Shown: positions 11,018 through 23,004 of the stretch, piece by piece
Numbering within the stretch: position 1 is the stretch's first letter
How the letters are laid out: every line of letters starts with the position of its first letter
DNA from: Aphanomyces cochlioides
Taxonomy: Eukaryota > Oomycota > Saprolegniomycetes > Saprolegniales > Verrucalvaceae
Length of the DNA: 64,000 nt
Assembly: GCA_019828595.1 (NCBI GenBank)
Contig: JAHQRK010000007.1
Coordinates: 806,001-870,000, forward strand
Direction of reading: 5' to 3'
Position numbers and translations under genes: made by a program
Notes under the pieces: model-generated
Told to the model about the DNA's origin: nothing
Database searches by the model: none
What the model saw: the letters and a program-made list of their open reading frames with translations, nothing else

Positions 11018-11290
11018 CTATAATTTAATCATGTTATTCCTCGTCAGAATGCCATTGCGGTCCCTAATTTCTTGGACGAAACAAACTCGCGTTCGAGAGT
11101 TTCGTCGCCATCATAGTTTCTCGTTTTTACTCGACAACACCTGCCAAACTCATAATAGACTCACATTGATATTCAAAATTCACACAGCCATATCGTAAAG
11201 CTGCGTATTGAAAATTTTCCGTCCGGATACTGAATCAAAATCATCCGCAGTCTCGAAATGTATAAAGGAGGATAAGGCGAACCCTACTGC

Positions 11291-11662
11291 TTGGTCCCTA
11301 ACATCCTGGCCGTGGTTTACGCTGCCATTTCGCCTACGCTGCTCATTGCGCTCTTGCACGGCGCGAAACCTTCCCACCGTGGGTCCGTGACTGGCATCAA
11401 TTCAGTCTCATTGCACGTCTTGGGGGACGTCCCAGCTCCTATCATCATCGGGTGGATCAAGGATACAGTCTCGCCACATTGCAATGGTTTGGTGGATGGC
11501 GTCGTTCAACTGAATCCAGCTTGCGCCGACGACGAAGACGGACTCATGTTGGCCATGGGATTCCCCGTCGTCGGGTGTCTATGCGCCGTGGCTTGCTTTG
11601 GGGCTGCGTTCTACTTGTCCTGGCGGTCGTTGCAAAAGCAATATTCGATCACTGCAGTTTAA
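11291..11662 (+). pseudogene. C-terminal fragment of an MFS transporter (Spinster-like)
   Basis: A frame of about 120 residues reads as the last membrane segments of a major facilitator protein. A helix (NILAVVYAAISPTLLIALLHG) is followed by the cytoplasmic motif GDVPAPIIIGWIKD, which resembles the conserved GD(I/V)P..P..G...D loop of Spinster-type sphingolipid/lysolipid transporters, and by a final helix before the stop at 11660-11662. There is no start codon and an in-frame stop lies just upstream, so roughly the first three quarters of the transporter are missing. The fragment lies close to the Helitron block and may be truncated by, or captured with, mobile DNA. An undetected upstream exon is unlikely, because only repeats and Helitron DNA lie upstream. 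Confidence 0.55.
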
Positions 11663-11797
11663 TTCACGCGATAACGTAACATTCAGTCTTTGAAGTCCAG
11701 TCGCTAAACTCGAGTACTTGGCGAGCTTTGACGCAAGTTAAGGCCTCTACTGAGCAGAGTAAGCAGCCACGAGTTATCCCCACTCGGCTAATACGAA

Positions 11798-12304
11798 TCA
11801 TAAGTCGATGTTAAACTCAGGTACATGAAAATCATGTGCCCATTCAACGAGGAGCTGGTCTACATCTTCTTGTCGCTTCTCTTCCTTCACATTGGATTTC
11901 GAGTCACTGTGATCGACTGCTTGCCTTTCAAAGTGGATGCGACAAAGGCCTCGGGCTCGCACATGCCGAGAGCATCCTGATGCAGAGCAATACCGCCCTC
12001 CACCGTGGCTGACACACTTGCGGTTGACATGGGCGTGTTTTTCGCATCCTTCGACATCACAGAGACGTCTGTTGAGCATGGACCCTCCGTGTGCTGGGCA
12101 GCGTCGCCGTCCTCGCGTGATCGCCCCGCAGCCCTCTTCGTCGCAAACCCGACGCCCCCCATGGCGCACACACTTGCCGTGCAGGACAGACTGGTTCATG
12201 CATCCTTCTCGCGAACATTTTGATCGTTTTCTATGATGGTAGCACTTGGTCGAGTTGGGCAATGCCTCGTTGGAGCATTTGTTAAACATACAAGACGCCG
12301 CCAT
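11798..12304 (-). CDS. WRKY19-like Cys/His-repeat protein, paralogue 1
   Basis: A 168-residue protein is read from ATG 12304; the open frame extends further upstream, but similarity to the paralogue at 14784-15338 begins here. The body has five to six tandem units of the type C-x(3-4)-GC/C-x(n)-G-x-C-x-x-HGG (for example CVRHGGRRVC, CPAHGGS, CVSHGGGRYC). This pattern is typical of the large family of oomycete proteins often annotated as 'WRKY transcription factor 19-like', which lack a true WRKY domain. The Cys/His spacing suggests zinc binding. The C-terminus is acidic. A role in nucleic-acid or protein binding is a guess. No intron is needed. Confidence 0.75.
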   Translation of the reverse strand: MAASCMFNKCSNEALPNSTKCYHHRKRSKCSREGCMNQSVLHGKCVRHGGRRVCDEEGCGAITRGRRRCPAHGGSMLNRRLCDVEGCEKHAHVNRKCVSHGGGRYCSASGCSRHVRARGLCRIHFERQAVDHSDSKSNVKEEKRQEDVDQLLVEWAHDFHVPEFNIDL

Positions 12305-12639
12305 GGCATCCGTCTCAAATACACAAATGCGTCCAGACGCATGTCGTCGTCGCTGAAGTTGACAAAAATGGACGACCAAAATTGATTGAAACATTTGAAT
12401 GTATCGCTGATGGTCCTTGTCTCCCACGCAGTTTCTCCATGTTCCTCCAGCAGCTTCTAAACGGCGATTGCGATGAATATCATGGAGGCATGACGCGGTC
12501 GGTCGACCGTAGGGCGAGTGAAATGAATACACTGCAAACCGCGTCTCTTTCATGGCCAGGTTGTATTCGACTAGGTGAATGAATGGACGAGACAAGTCCA
12601 CTGCGGTTTGGTCGGTCCCCCGGTCGAGCATGGGCGAAA

Positions 12640-14780
12640 TTCACTCAAAGATTCACAGGGCGATGGGGTCTTGCGTGGCAGCACACCCTGGAGACCAGCG
12701 GCTTGCTCATATCTCACTCGACTTGGTCTGTATAACGTCAGGCCGACTCCTTAGCTAACTCTGCATCTGTCATCATCGTCTTTCCCATCTTGCGATTCTC
12801 TTCTCCGACCAGCAACATGGCGACGTTGGATTCGACCGTCACTGCATTTGCTTCTTCCTTGTTCTTTGGGAACAAAGTAGAGCCTTGTTACATTCGTTGG
12901 CCAGGATGGATACGTCCAGCGGTGGCTAAGACAGGCGCAGACTCTCCACTGGTGGAGCAATCACCCTCGACAGATATGGTGAAGGAGTCAAAACCACTGC
13001 AAGCTCATTGCAAGTTGGCACCTTGGACTGCATCGCTCCAGAGTGTTTTCTTTCACGAGATAGAACTTGATGGATTGTCATCCCAGAAGGCGCTTCTTCC
13101 TGCACTTTGACGACTGGAATGTGACGTTTGCACCCACCCAGAGAGGATAATTCGTAAACCACTCGAGGGTATGAGTTGTCGCCCTAAATTCCATGTCTTT
13201 CCGGCTTGACGACTGCCACATGGAGGCTTACTTGTCCTCGATTTGAATCCAGGGAATGGAGCACCTCCTTGTCAAGTTGGCCATGGGGCAGCACTAGGAT
13301 TTGCGCAAAGATGCAGCGTCATGAGGGGTGTGACGAAACAGATTTTTCGTCTTTTCGTCAGGTGTTCCACCGACCAGACCGTTTTTCACGCTGGTCGTGG
13401 CCAATCCTGACAGCATTTCCAAGACGCGTCATGGAATGGAGTTTCGGACGAGATATCGAGTTCAACTCATGTGACAAATACAAAGCCCGCTCCACATCCT
13501 CGCCGTTTTCCATGGAAGAGACCGGCGAACAGAGTGGAAAGTTGCGTCCGTCCATCCATCCGTGGAGCGGATTCCAAGACACTGGACATGGGAATTTGAT
13601 TCTTTGACGATTCTCGACTGGGAATTCGCCTGCGCTCAACTTTCTTCGTGGAAGGGAAGAAGCCCACACGAGAAGTTATATCTCGCAAGTCAGACCACTC
13701 TCCGATCCTGCGACCACCATCGAGCGAGTTGCATCTGTCATCAATCTCAAAAATTTGAACTGTCGATTACGGTGGGACTCTCTCGTCATCTGGATAAGAC
13801 GCCAGCATTGCCACCCACTACGTCCTCTTCCTCCACTCCAAGCCATGCTCGGTTTGCAAGGCTCTAGTCCATGGACTACCGCTTTGAATCATGCAAGTTT
13901 TTGCGAATTCCAAGGCGGCGGCACATTCGTGCCATCATGGTTGATATAATTGTAGTAGCTGGAACGTCAACTTGGTACCGATATATTTCTGGACGAGCAG
14001 AAAGCGTGACTCAGTCAGAGTCACGACAGGAGAGACTCGTGGCCTCCTTGAGCGACTCATTAGTACAGTGTGGCGCTGTGAGCAACAGCCCGCTGAAATT
14101 TTGTAGCCAACCAAGTGCTCAGCACGACGACTGACTGCTGCCCTTTGGAATCTTCCCCACTCGACCATGTACAGTACTACTCCGTTCCGCAATATTTGTC
14201 ATATTGTTTTGTCTTGTTTTAAGTATTGGCAATAGTTTAATTAAGTATAAATTTTACTTCAACTTTTTGGCTAAAATTACAACGTTTAATTTAATCTTGA
14301 CTAATGTATGAGTGATGTTGATGCATACGAGACTCCACAGCACGTTTCGATATCCCATCGATGTCTTGGCGGTATATGAGCGCTTGATTGGGACTCTGCA
14401 AAGGTAGTTTGTATGATTGTCTTGTGTAGTGGACGCCATAGTGGTCTACGACTGCACACCAGAACTTTTTTCATGATTAAAGTAGAGTAGTCTGTGTTTA
14501 AGGAGTTGTTTCTCTCAATTGAATTTGATTCAGAGCACTTGCAGATAGTCCAATCAAAGAGCACGGTTATTACTTCTTAATGAACCAATCAGGAGCCCAT
14601 AATACCCAGAAATCAAAGAAATTTTGCCAATGGAAAAACTATGTGACAAATAATGTGGAACGGAGTAGTAATACAGAAGATTGATCGTTGATTCGTTCAC
14701 ATGACGATGGACGCAAGATGGAGATTCGAATGTCGAGGATGCAGACAAGTTTGAAATAGTCTATAACAAATAAGCGAGTC
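12640..14780. other. Gene-poor gap between two paralogues
   Basis: No recognisable gene. Several short ORFs occur on both strands (for example 13206-13607 plus and 13358-13669 minus) but they overlap each other and show no domain or low-complexity signature. The DNA could be decayed remains of the duplication that produced the two Cys/His-repeat genes on either side. Confidence 0.4.
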
Positions 14781-14783
14781 GAA

Positions 14784-15338
14784 CTATACGTGAATCAAGT
14801 CGAAGCAGTCGCCCGACTGCATGAGGAATTGCTCCAAGATGCCATCGAGTTCCTTGTCGTCGACGAGGATCGGCTCTTCGACCATGAGAAACGACGGGTG
14901 TTTGAACGCTGGGTCGTGGACTTCGGTTTTGACTTGCACGACTTCATCCTTTGTGTTTTCGAGCATGTGCATTCGACACAAGCCACGAACTCGAATGTGA
15001 TGTTGGCAGCCTGGCACTTTGCAGTAGCGACCACCGCCATGGCTGACGCATTTTCGATTCGCATGCGCAAGTTTCTGGCAGTGTGGCTCAATGCACATGC
15101 GTTTCTTGATGGAACCGCCGTGGTTTGGACAAAACTTTCGACCTCGCGTCGGCGCATAGCATCCGTCGTAGTCGCAGAGTCGCTTGGCGCCATGGCGGAC
15201 ACATTTGCCACGCAGGACCGACTGGTTGGTGCAATCTAAGACTGTGCAGAGCGATCGTTTCCGGTGGAAGACACACTTTGGCGAGTGTGGCATGGCTTCA
15301 TTTGGACATTGGTTGAAGATACATCGGCTGCTTGTCAT
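14784..15338 (-). CDS. WRKY19-like Cys/His-repeat protein, paralogue 2
   Basis: A 184-residue protein is read from ATG 15338, where similarity to 11798-12304 begins (CIFNQCPNEAMPHSPKC here against CMFNKCSNEALPNSTKC there). The Cys/His units follow in the same order, including CVRHGAKRLC, CPNHGGS, CVSHGGGRYC and GLCRMHM. The tail is acidic and longer than in paralogue 1. The two genes are same-strand tandem duplicates about 2.5 kb apart. A zinc-binding, possibly regulatory protein is likely; function unknown. Confidence 0.75.
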   Translation of the reverse strand: MTSSRCIFNQCPNEAMPHSPKCVFHRKRSLCTVLDCTNQSVLRGKCVRHGAKRLCDYDGCYAPTRGRKFCPNHGGSIKKRMCIEPHCQKLAHANRKCVSHGGGRYCKVPGCQHHIRVRGLCRMHMLENTKDEVVQVKTEVHDPAFKHPSFLMVEEPILVDDKELDGILEQFLMQSGDCFDLIHV

Positions 15339-15392
15339 GGTTGTGGTGGTCCAGAGAGTGCAAATTGAAAATTGACATACCTCCGAACGCAT

Positions 15393-17767
15393 CTCGATAA
15401 AAATCTGACCTTCTTTTTATCTTCAAGAAAAGTCGTCATTGGTTGTGCTCGACCAGACGCTTCCATCAAGCAGCAGTGCGAAATTTTTCAAGCCGCCATA
15501 TAATCGTATGGAAACCATTACAGCATTGTGAGATCGCAGGCAGCGATTGCCCAAGATGAGTACGACTGGATTATACCTCCACCTCCTCCTTCCAAAGCTA
15601 ATGGCCATGCTTTAAAGTGTAGGAGATCGAACAAGGTATGCAGTTTGTCCTGCGATCTCTGCATTGTTCAAGCTGAGAAGGTTTCACGTGCCATTCTTCG
15701 CCTTTCTTGTCGAGTTTACTCCCATTTTTAATTCTCGAATTTAAATTTGAGCTCACCAAGTCGGAGTCGATTAATTCTGACTCAAGATGGAGGAATTGTA
15801 TGGCGAAAGGCACTGTGGACAAAGTTGGAGACGACTGAATTAAGACGATCGTGGGTGAGGCAGAAGAGAGAGACTTTTTGTGATGTCTGGCATGGCCAGA
15901 AAAGTGGCACAGCTGTCACGCTGGCCTTCGACTGTGTACCAATCATCGAGTTGGAATTCAACAAGCTTCAAAATGACGATCTCGAGTTCTACAAAGCATC
16001 CCACTCCAGGCGATTCCATGTGGCCAAGACATACATGAAGCAAGCGAGGATTGGAAGGCAATCAAGTGAATGGTCAACTTGGAAAGAACGGTAGACGAAA
16101 TGGTGCAGGTCACGTTTACGGGCTAGAGTTGGCCATCACTCTTGGACGAACCAAAGAAGTGTCTTCTCAAATACGAGAGAGACAGGTAGACACGGACCGA
16201 AAGAGGCGCGCGCGTGCCAGTGCATGAGGACGAGAGGATCCAGAGCTACAGTAGGTTCAGAAGCAAGTGAAAACATCCCTCAGCAGCAAATGGCTCTCCA
16301 TGTGCTGGACAGTCCAGCATGACATAAATTTGAAAATTGTTCATCCGAACGGGGCTACTGTTTGTTGACGCCCAAACTTTGCCCACACACACATGTTGAC
16401 ATCTGTCAGATGGAATTCCGACTACAGACAACGGCGGCGTGGAAGACATGATAGAACGCGAGCGCCCAGCGACGATTGACATTTCAACTGATTGGTTAGT
16501 TGATTGCATGTGACACATGAATGTTGGCCATTGCGTAGCGTGATTTGTCGACTGTGAAATGGTCTTGAATGCGACAAACGCTTCGTTCAGTTTTTATGCA
16601 TCTTGACGCCAACACCATGCCCGATTAAAGTTTGACAAGGATATGCACGTGATGGGAAAGGTTGCGCCAAAACTCTTCTTGCGACAGTGGAGCTCGATCA
16701 GCCGCCTCGTTCCCAGCATCGCCTTCAAGTTCGTACCACGAAGAATACACCGGAATTTGAATGACAAAGCAGCACACACCCATGAATACGAGCAGTGGTC
16801 AGCACAGTTGGAAGTACGTACTCAAGGACTGTTAAATACAAGTTCGCTGTGGGGAATGCTCACGCCATGATGGACCAGCAGAGGTGATGCTAAATGACGA
16901 CATTGCGCCGGCGCATTCGCCATGCATATGATTCTTAGCCATAACATCACTAGCATCACTTGTCTTTAGTTGCTCTCCCGCTGCTTTGTTCGTCCAAAGT
17001 GCCAAGTTTTGGTGAAAGAAGTGGGAAGTGAGTGCTGGTCTGACACATGGACAATGCTGGTCAACTTTCGACACTTTTTGTCCGCCGATATTGTCAATTT
17101 CAGTCAAATTTGTATTTTTGACTAGAATTCAAATTCATTTTCAAATCGATTTGATCATATTGACAGTGGTCGACGGCATCGAGGCGACTTGACAGATCAA
17201 AACGACCTGTGCGATTTTTCAGTTGACGCCAAGGCGGGTGTACAAGAGAGGGCAACATTAAAGGCATATGATTGGCTGAAAATTTAAAAGCAATCTGATT
17301 GGCTAGTCGATTCTCAAATCGATTTTGCAGATATATTTTTCGGAGCTATATGGAGTTTTCTGGGTCATGACTGCGGTCATAGTTCATTTTTGGTCGTTTT
17401 ATGACCAGGATAAAATATTCTGTTTTTTCATTTTTCTTTCACAATAGGACACCGAAAATCTTGTTTTCAAGCTTAAATCAGGCATCACAAGACATGTAAA
17501 CTTTGCAATGACCGCTCTAGCAGTCGAGATGGCTCTCATCATGGAGCATGATAGTCTTGACCTTGGCAGGAGTGATGGCAATGAGTGTTTGTATTAGCTT
17601 AAAATTAGTATGATGACCAGAGTTAAATATATCTCGAATATTTATTCAGAAACAGCCAATTTGGAAACTATATCTCTGATATTAATTTTCTTGGTCATGA
17701 CCCTGGTCATGACCGCAAAATTTATATTTGACAATATTTTATTCGACCTGGAACCAATCCCCAAACC
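15393..17767. other. Intergenic, no gene recognised
   Basis: Only short overlapping ORFs without domain signatures are present. Near 17365-17390 and 17690-17720 the palindromic word GGTCATGACC occurs repeatedly, once as GGTCATGACCCTGGTCATGA. The stretch becomes AT-rich towards the retrotransposon target site at 17768. Confidence 0.4.
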
Positions 17768-17772
17768 CCAGC

Positions 17773-18034
17773 TGTAACCGTGCCATGTCTGGCAGGTACA
17801 TAAGATGAGGGCGCGGTCTGCGCATTGACCTAGCGCCCTGCAGTAGCGGTTCCCCGCGCTCTGCTAAGAGAACGACTGGCCTTGGGAGGCCAGAGAAGTT
17901 GAAGCCTAAGCGAGGCTGAGCGACAGCCAACGAGAAACAAGAGAAGCTTGAGACTTAGGTTGATTTAACTTTAATTCACTCTTACACTTCAGTCGCAGTT
18001 CACACGCGTCTGATATCCTCTGCGCCCGGTGACA
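17773..18034 (+). repeat. 5' LTR
   Basis: A 262-bp repeat with TG..CA ends, identical by eye to 24229-24490. It should hold the promoter and the transcription start of the element. A short minus-strand ORF inside both LTRs reads into the flanking DNA; at the 3' LTR this lies just upstream of the antisense ORF. Confidence 0.95.
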
Positions 18035-18036
18035 CC

Positions 18037-18052
18037 TGGTAGCACTCTAGTT
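18037..18052 (+). promoter_or_regulatory. Putative primer-binding site
   Basis: TGGTAGCACTCTAG starts two bases after the 5' LTR. The leading TGG is the expected complement of a tRNA 3' CCA end. The cognate tRNA was not identified. Confidence 0.65.
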
Positions 18053-18063
18053 CGTCCAGGACC

Positions 18064-19197
18064 ATGGACGCTGCGCCCGCGACGTCGACAATCGACGTTT
18101 CCCATTTCTCACCCGAACAGCAAGCTACTCTGACCGAGCTGCTTCGCTTGATCCCCGAGAACATCGTTCGGGGATTGTTCAGTGGGGTGAACCCTCAAGA
18201 CCAGATCATAGTCATTGAGAGCTTCCGCCTGCATGGCGAAGCAATCGCGCAGTCAGCGGCCCATGCCGCTGCACAACGCACTCAAGAAGAGGCGGCGGTG
18301 CTCTACGAAGCAGACCTGTTGAAGGCCACGGCAAAGATCGCCAGCCTTGAAGAGTCCAACAGGGACCTGGCTAGCCAAGCCAGACGATCCGAAAACCCAT
18401 CACCGGAAATTGACGACATCTTCATCGACTCCAGAGTGTCTCGTGACCAACCTCTGAAGCTCAAAGTGTCAAAATATGGCGGTGCCGCGGACGAGCACCT
18501 GTTCCGCTGGGTTTCCGAAGTGAAACTCGCCCTTCGCGCCCAGCTCGTAACGGACGAGACACTGAGCGTTGCTTTCGCGCTATCCAACTTGCAAGGACGA
18601 GCCCGAGATTGGGCCTACAACCTTCACATGTTGGACGACGAGGCTTTCCCCACGTTCGAATCCTTGGTTGAACAACTCAAGGAGCAGTACGTTCACTCCA
18701 ACGTCGAAATGCGCTATCGCGCAAAGTTCAACCAAGCCAAGCAAGGCAAGGGGACTATTCAGGAGTTTGTGAACGAACTTCGTTCCTTCCTCGGGTCCTT
18801 CGAGAACTCCTACAAGATCGACGAGATCGGTCGAGTCTCGGTCTTTATGTACGGCCTGAATCAAGGCCCAGCTCGTGACGAGCTTTTCCGTTTGCAGCCT
18901 CAGAGGTTCAATGAGGCAATCAGCATCGCGCTGAACACGGAACATTCGCGTGGCTTGGCGCGCTCTTCTGGCGGATCCCCCGATGTCTCAGCAGACATGG
19001 ACATCTCGCGAATGGAAGCGGCCTCTGGTGAAGAGCGCCGCTGTTTCAATTGTGGCCAGACTGGTCACTTCGTAAGAAAATGCCCTCAGCCTTCACAGGC
19101 GAGGAAGAACCCGAATTACTCCCCACACCGCTCGCGCGGTGGCGCCTATCGTGGGCGTGGCTACGGCCATCGCCAGGGAAAAGAGAACTCCCAGTAG
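18064..19197 (+). CDS. Gag polyprotein of the Ty3/Gypsy element
   Basis: Intact 377-residue frame starting at an ATG in a good context shortly after the primer-binding site. The middle matches a retrotransposon Gag domain (KVSKYGGAADEHLFRW, then LQGRARDWAYNL and FESLVEQLKEQYV). A CCHC zinc knuckle (CFNCGQTGHFVRKCP) lies at about residues 325-340, and a basic Gly/Arg-rich tail follows. The knuckle packages element RNA. The pol frame begins before the gag stop in the -1 frame, suggesting programmed -1 frameshifting for Gag-Pol. Confidence 0.92.
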   Translation: MDAAPATSTIDVSHFSPEQQATLTELLRLIPENIVRGLFSGVNPQDQIIVIESFRLHGEAIAQSAAHAAAQRTQEEAAVLYEADLLKATAKIASLEESNRDLASQARRSENPSPEIDDIFIDSRVSRDQPLKLKVSKYGGAADEHLFRWVSEVKLALRAQLVTDETLSVAFALSNLQGRARDWAYNLHMLDDEAFPTFESLVEQLKEQYVHSNVEMRYRAKFNQAKQGKGTIQEFVNELRSFLGSFENSYKIDEIGRVSVFMYGLNQGPARDELFRLQPQRFNEAISIALNTEHSRGLARSSGGSPDVSADMDISRMEAASGEERRCFNCGQTGHFVRKCPQPSQARKNPNYSPHRSRGGAYRGRGYGHRQGKENSQ

Positions 19198-22100
19198 GTC
19201 GCCTCGCGCCTACTGGGACAACTCTAGGCTCTGATGAAGAGCGTTCCGGTATACCGCCTGTTCGTCAGAACCTAGCCTCTGACACATTACTGTGTCAACT
19301 GGGACAGCATACTACGATGCTGCATGTCGAGATGCCCGTGGAGGGCTTCTCCCGAAAGCTCCGAGTCTTAATCGACTGTGGAGCGTCGAAGAATTTTGCC
19401 CGTCGACAGACGCTCGAAGAGAAAGCGAGCCTCTATGCCGAGGTCGACAGCGGCACGTCTCTGACTGAGACTGTGCGCGTCAAGTTGGGTGATGGGTCGG
19501 TAGTGACCGCGCCCAAGAGATCAGTGCGCCTGTTAACACAGGTTGGCACGTTCAGTAGTCTGGAAGACTACTTCGTTATAGACCTAGATGAGCGCTGGGA
19601 CCTCATCCTAGGCATGGGCTGGTTGGAGAAACACCAGCCCTGCATAAACTGGCGGGCCAAGACCATTCATGAGGTCGGCCCCGACTTTCTCAAAAGCCAT
19701 ATGGGAGAGTAATGAGCCCATCCCCTCGCCAGCTGGCGATGAGCAGTTAGCTACGCTGCGTCAGCTCCCGGCTACGGGAAAGTCAAAACGCCAGGGCGGT
19801 CCTATGTCTTCCAAGGAAGATATCGGCCGTCAGGCCTTCAACAACACTTGGGCAAACACCCGACGGACTGGGTTGCCTGTGTACAAGAGTAATGCCCAAC
19901 GGACCGGGCTTAAAGTCTCCTTCGCGAGTGCACCGACGGACCGAGTGCACGGAGACGTGATCGTTGAAGAGGATGCGTTGGAGCGCAATCCTATGCCGAC
20001 GCTGCCCGTGCCTGGGCGCGTCTTTGTTGAAGATGTCATTTTGTCGCATTGCGACTTGACTGAGCTGCCGAAGACAGCTGAAGAAATATGCAAGCTCGAA
20101 GAAATGAGCTTTGCCGAGTTTAGAAGTGCCCTGCGCTCCCAGCGCATCACCAGTATCGCAGTGATACAGAGTGTCGACGAGATTGACCTCAATACGACGT
20201 CCGCGGAGGATCCGGACGTAGCTGGCGAGACACCGCCAGCACACTCTCGCGTATGGGATAGGCTCCGAACGAGCCCGTTTTACCCCCTCGTGAAGGAATA
20301 CGAGGATATCTTCCCGGAGGAAGTTCCCGCGAGACTGCCCAAGGACAAGGGCGTGCGTCATGAAATTGACTTGACGCCAGAGACAAAGTGGTGTGTCACT
20401 CGACAGTGGCCACTACCACGTGAGCAAGTCGAGTTCATCTACTCATTCTTCGCTGCACGCAAGAAGGCGGGGCACGTACGGGAGAGTACGTCGCCACACT
20501 CGAGTCCGACCTTCTGCGTCAAGAAGCCTAGCGGCTCTTGGCGAATCGTTCATGCTTATAACAAGCTGAACGCAGCCACCATCCCGGCGCAAACGCCAAT
20601 TCCCAGGAAAGATGTCATCATTGACAGCATGGGTGGCTCGACGATCTTTTCAACGATCGATCTGCGCGATGGATTTTATCAAATCCTCATGCGCGCATGT
20701 GATATTCCCAGACAGCTGTCTCGACGCCGTCGGGCATGCTGTGGGAGTGGCTGGTGATGCCACAAGGGCTCGCCAATGCCCCAGCGACCTTCAACCGAAT
20801 GGTCATGCAAAAGTTGCGCCCGTTGCGCGACTTTGCGCCGTCGTACTTCGACGACATATACGTGCACAGCCGTGCAGACAAGAATCGCACCGACGTGCAA
20901 GTCCATTTTGGACACCTGCGGCAGGTCTTTCAGACGCTGCGCGACGCAGGATTGTATGCCAACTTACAGAAGTGTATGTTCGGCGTTGAAGAAATACCCG
21001 TACTCGGGGAGTACGTTGGTATCAATGGATGTCGGCCAGACCCGGCCAAAGTCACCACGATCACAACTTGGCCGGTCCCGGCCACTGTGACAGAGCTCCG
21101 CAGCTGGCTTGGTCTTGCGACCTACCTACACAAGTTTTCAAAGAACTTTGCCGACATCGCAACGCCGCTGACGCGGCTACTAATGAAGGATGTCCAGTGG
21201 GACTGGACACAAGAATGTCAAGAGGCTTTTGACGGCATCAAAGCCAGCCTCACGCAAGCGCCGATCCTGGCGTTGCCTGACTTCAATCGACCATTCTCGG
21301 TCGTCTGTGATGCATCTGTGCGAGCAATAGGTTGCTGCCTCATGCAAAAGGATGACGAGGGTCGTGACCGACCCGTCTCCTATCAGTCACGGCAGCTGCG
21401 CGCTGCTGGGCGCAACTATCCGGTTCATGACCTAGAATTACTGGCGATGAAATACGCCTTGGTCAAATTCCGCATCTACCTTCTCGGCTCGAAGCCGTTT
21501 ACGGTATACACGGATCACGCGTCCATACGGACTGCTGTGAACTCGCCGCACATCTCTGACCGGATGGCCAGGTGGCTCGCGTTTTTCGCGGAATACAACA
21601 TGACTGTTGAGTACAAACCAGGTCGTATCAACGTCATTGCAGACGCGCTGTCGCGCCGTCCAGCGGAGGAGGAACCTCCCTGCCTGTCTGCCCTATCCGA
21701 AGTCCGTTCGGACTTGTTTGATCGCATTCGAGGAGCGTACAGCCTCGATCCTGCCCTTAGCCGGACGATTGATGCCATTACCGCTGGCAAATCGCTTTCC
21801 ACCAAGGTAGTCCAGATCGGACGTTTCACCTTCCACGACGATTTGTTGTGGTATTCAGTCACTCAGGGGGACGCCCCACGAGTGGCTGTGCCGTGCGACC
21901 CGACTCTCCGTGCGGCGATCATCCGCGAATTTCACGACACCCCGAGCGGCGGCCATTTTGGCCGCGAGAAGACATATCTGTCCGTCGCCCGTTCATTTTG
22001 GTGGCCTCGCCTGTATAAGGCGGTGGCACGTTTTGTTGCATCGTGTGGCGTATGTCAGGCCGTCAAGGCCGCCCCACACTCGCAAGCTCCGCTACAGAGC

Positions 22101-23000
22101 CTCGACGTCCCACTGGAACTGTTGGAGTCCGTCAGCATGGACTTCATTTTTGGCTTGCCCAGTGACAAGTCGGGCAATACTGGTATCTTCACCCTGGTCG
22201 ATCGCGCATCCAAGTACCTGATCGCGCTGCCAGTTAAGGCATCCATCACGGCGGAGCAGTCAGCACGCCTTTTCTTTGACAACGTCTATTGTCATTTTGG
22301 ACTCCCGTCCAGTATCGTCTCGGATCGAGACCCTCGGTTTACTTCCCATTTTTGATGAGCGCTGTTCGCGCTCTGCGGGACGACGTTAAACATGTCCAGC
22401 TCGGACCATCCAGAGTCTGATGGTCAGACCGAACGCGCGAATCGCGTTCTCGAAGACATCCTTCGAAGCTATGCTTTGTCTAGGCCGAAAACATGGAGTT
22501 CCATGTTGCCAACAGCGTATTTTGCCTACAACACGTCCGTTCATGCGTCAACGGGTTTTACGCCCTTCTACGCGGTGCATCTGAAGCACCCGCGACTCCC
22601 TCCCCTCGGACGTGGACCGTCCTGTTCTAAGTGTGGGAGGAATCTCCGATGATGTTCCGCGGCGGACAGCCGCTTCTGTCGAACATTTCGCGTCGTCGCG
22701 CGAATCATTGTTACTGCGCCTACGCGAGAATATCGCCAGTGCTCAAGCGAAACAGGCCCGTCAGGCCAACAAACACAACCGAGGAAATACAAATGTGTAT
22801 TCGGTTAACGACCTAGTCTACGTGCATCGGTCGGTCGTGAAAGGACCTAGCGGCCCTTCGAAGCTTCGCTGCCCTTGGTTGGGGCCGTTCCTATTCGAAA
22901 CGTTATTAGTCCAGTGGACTACGAGCTCGAACTGCCCGATGACTGGGACATCCATCCCGTCATCTACACGGGCAAGCTCAAGAGACACATGCCTCAGGAC
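19050..23000 (+). pseudogene. Ty3/Gypsy pol: protease, RT, RNase H, integrase (disrupted)
   Basis: The protease region includes LIDCGASKNF (active-site D with CGA in place of the usual SGA). The RT fingers include KKPSGSWRIVHAYNKLN and FSTIDLRDGFYQI. After a frame change near 20700-20745, RT continues with the catalytic YFDDI. RNase H follows (VVCDASVRAIGCCL, VYTDHASIR). Integrase has the HHCC zinc region (GGHFGREKTYLS ... CGVCQAV) and the core SMDFIFGLPSDKSG with SDRDPRF. Frame breaks lie near 19690, 20700-20745, 22344-22390, 22620-22640 and 22890. The integrase tail (NDLVYVHRSV, PDDWDIHPVIY) is still recognisable. The mature enzyme cannot be made from this copy as written. Confidence 0.9.
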
Positions 23001-23004
23001 GCGG

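Noticed and set aside
13206..13669. Overlapping ORFs on both strands between the Cys/His-repeat genes
   Set aside because: They cover the same DNA on opposite strands, show no domain, and have no intron or start evidence.
17690..17720. GGTCATGACC repeats as a regulatory operator
   Set aside because: Palindromic and repeated, but too short and without context to support any specific binding site.
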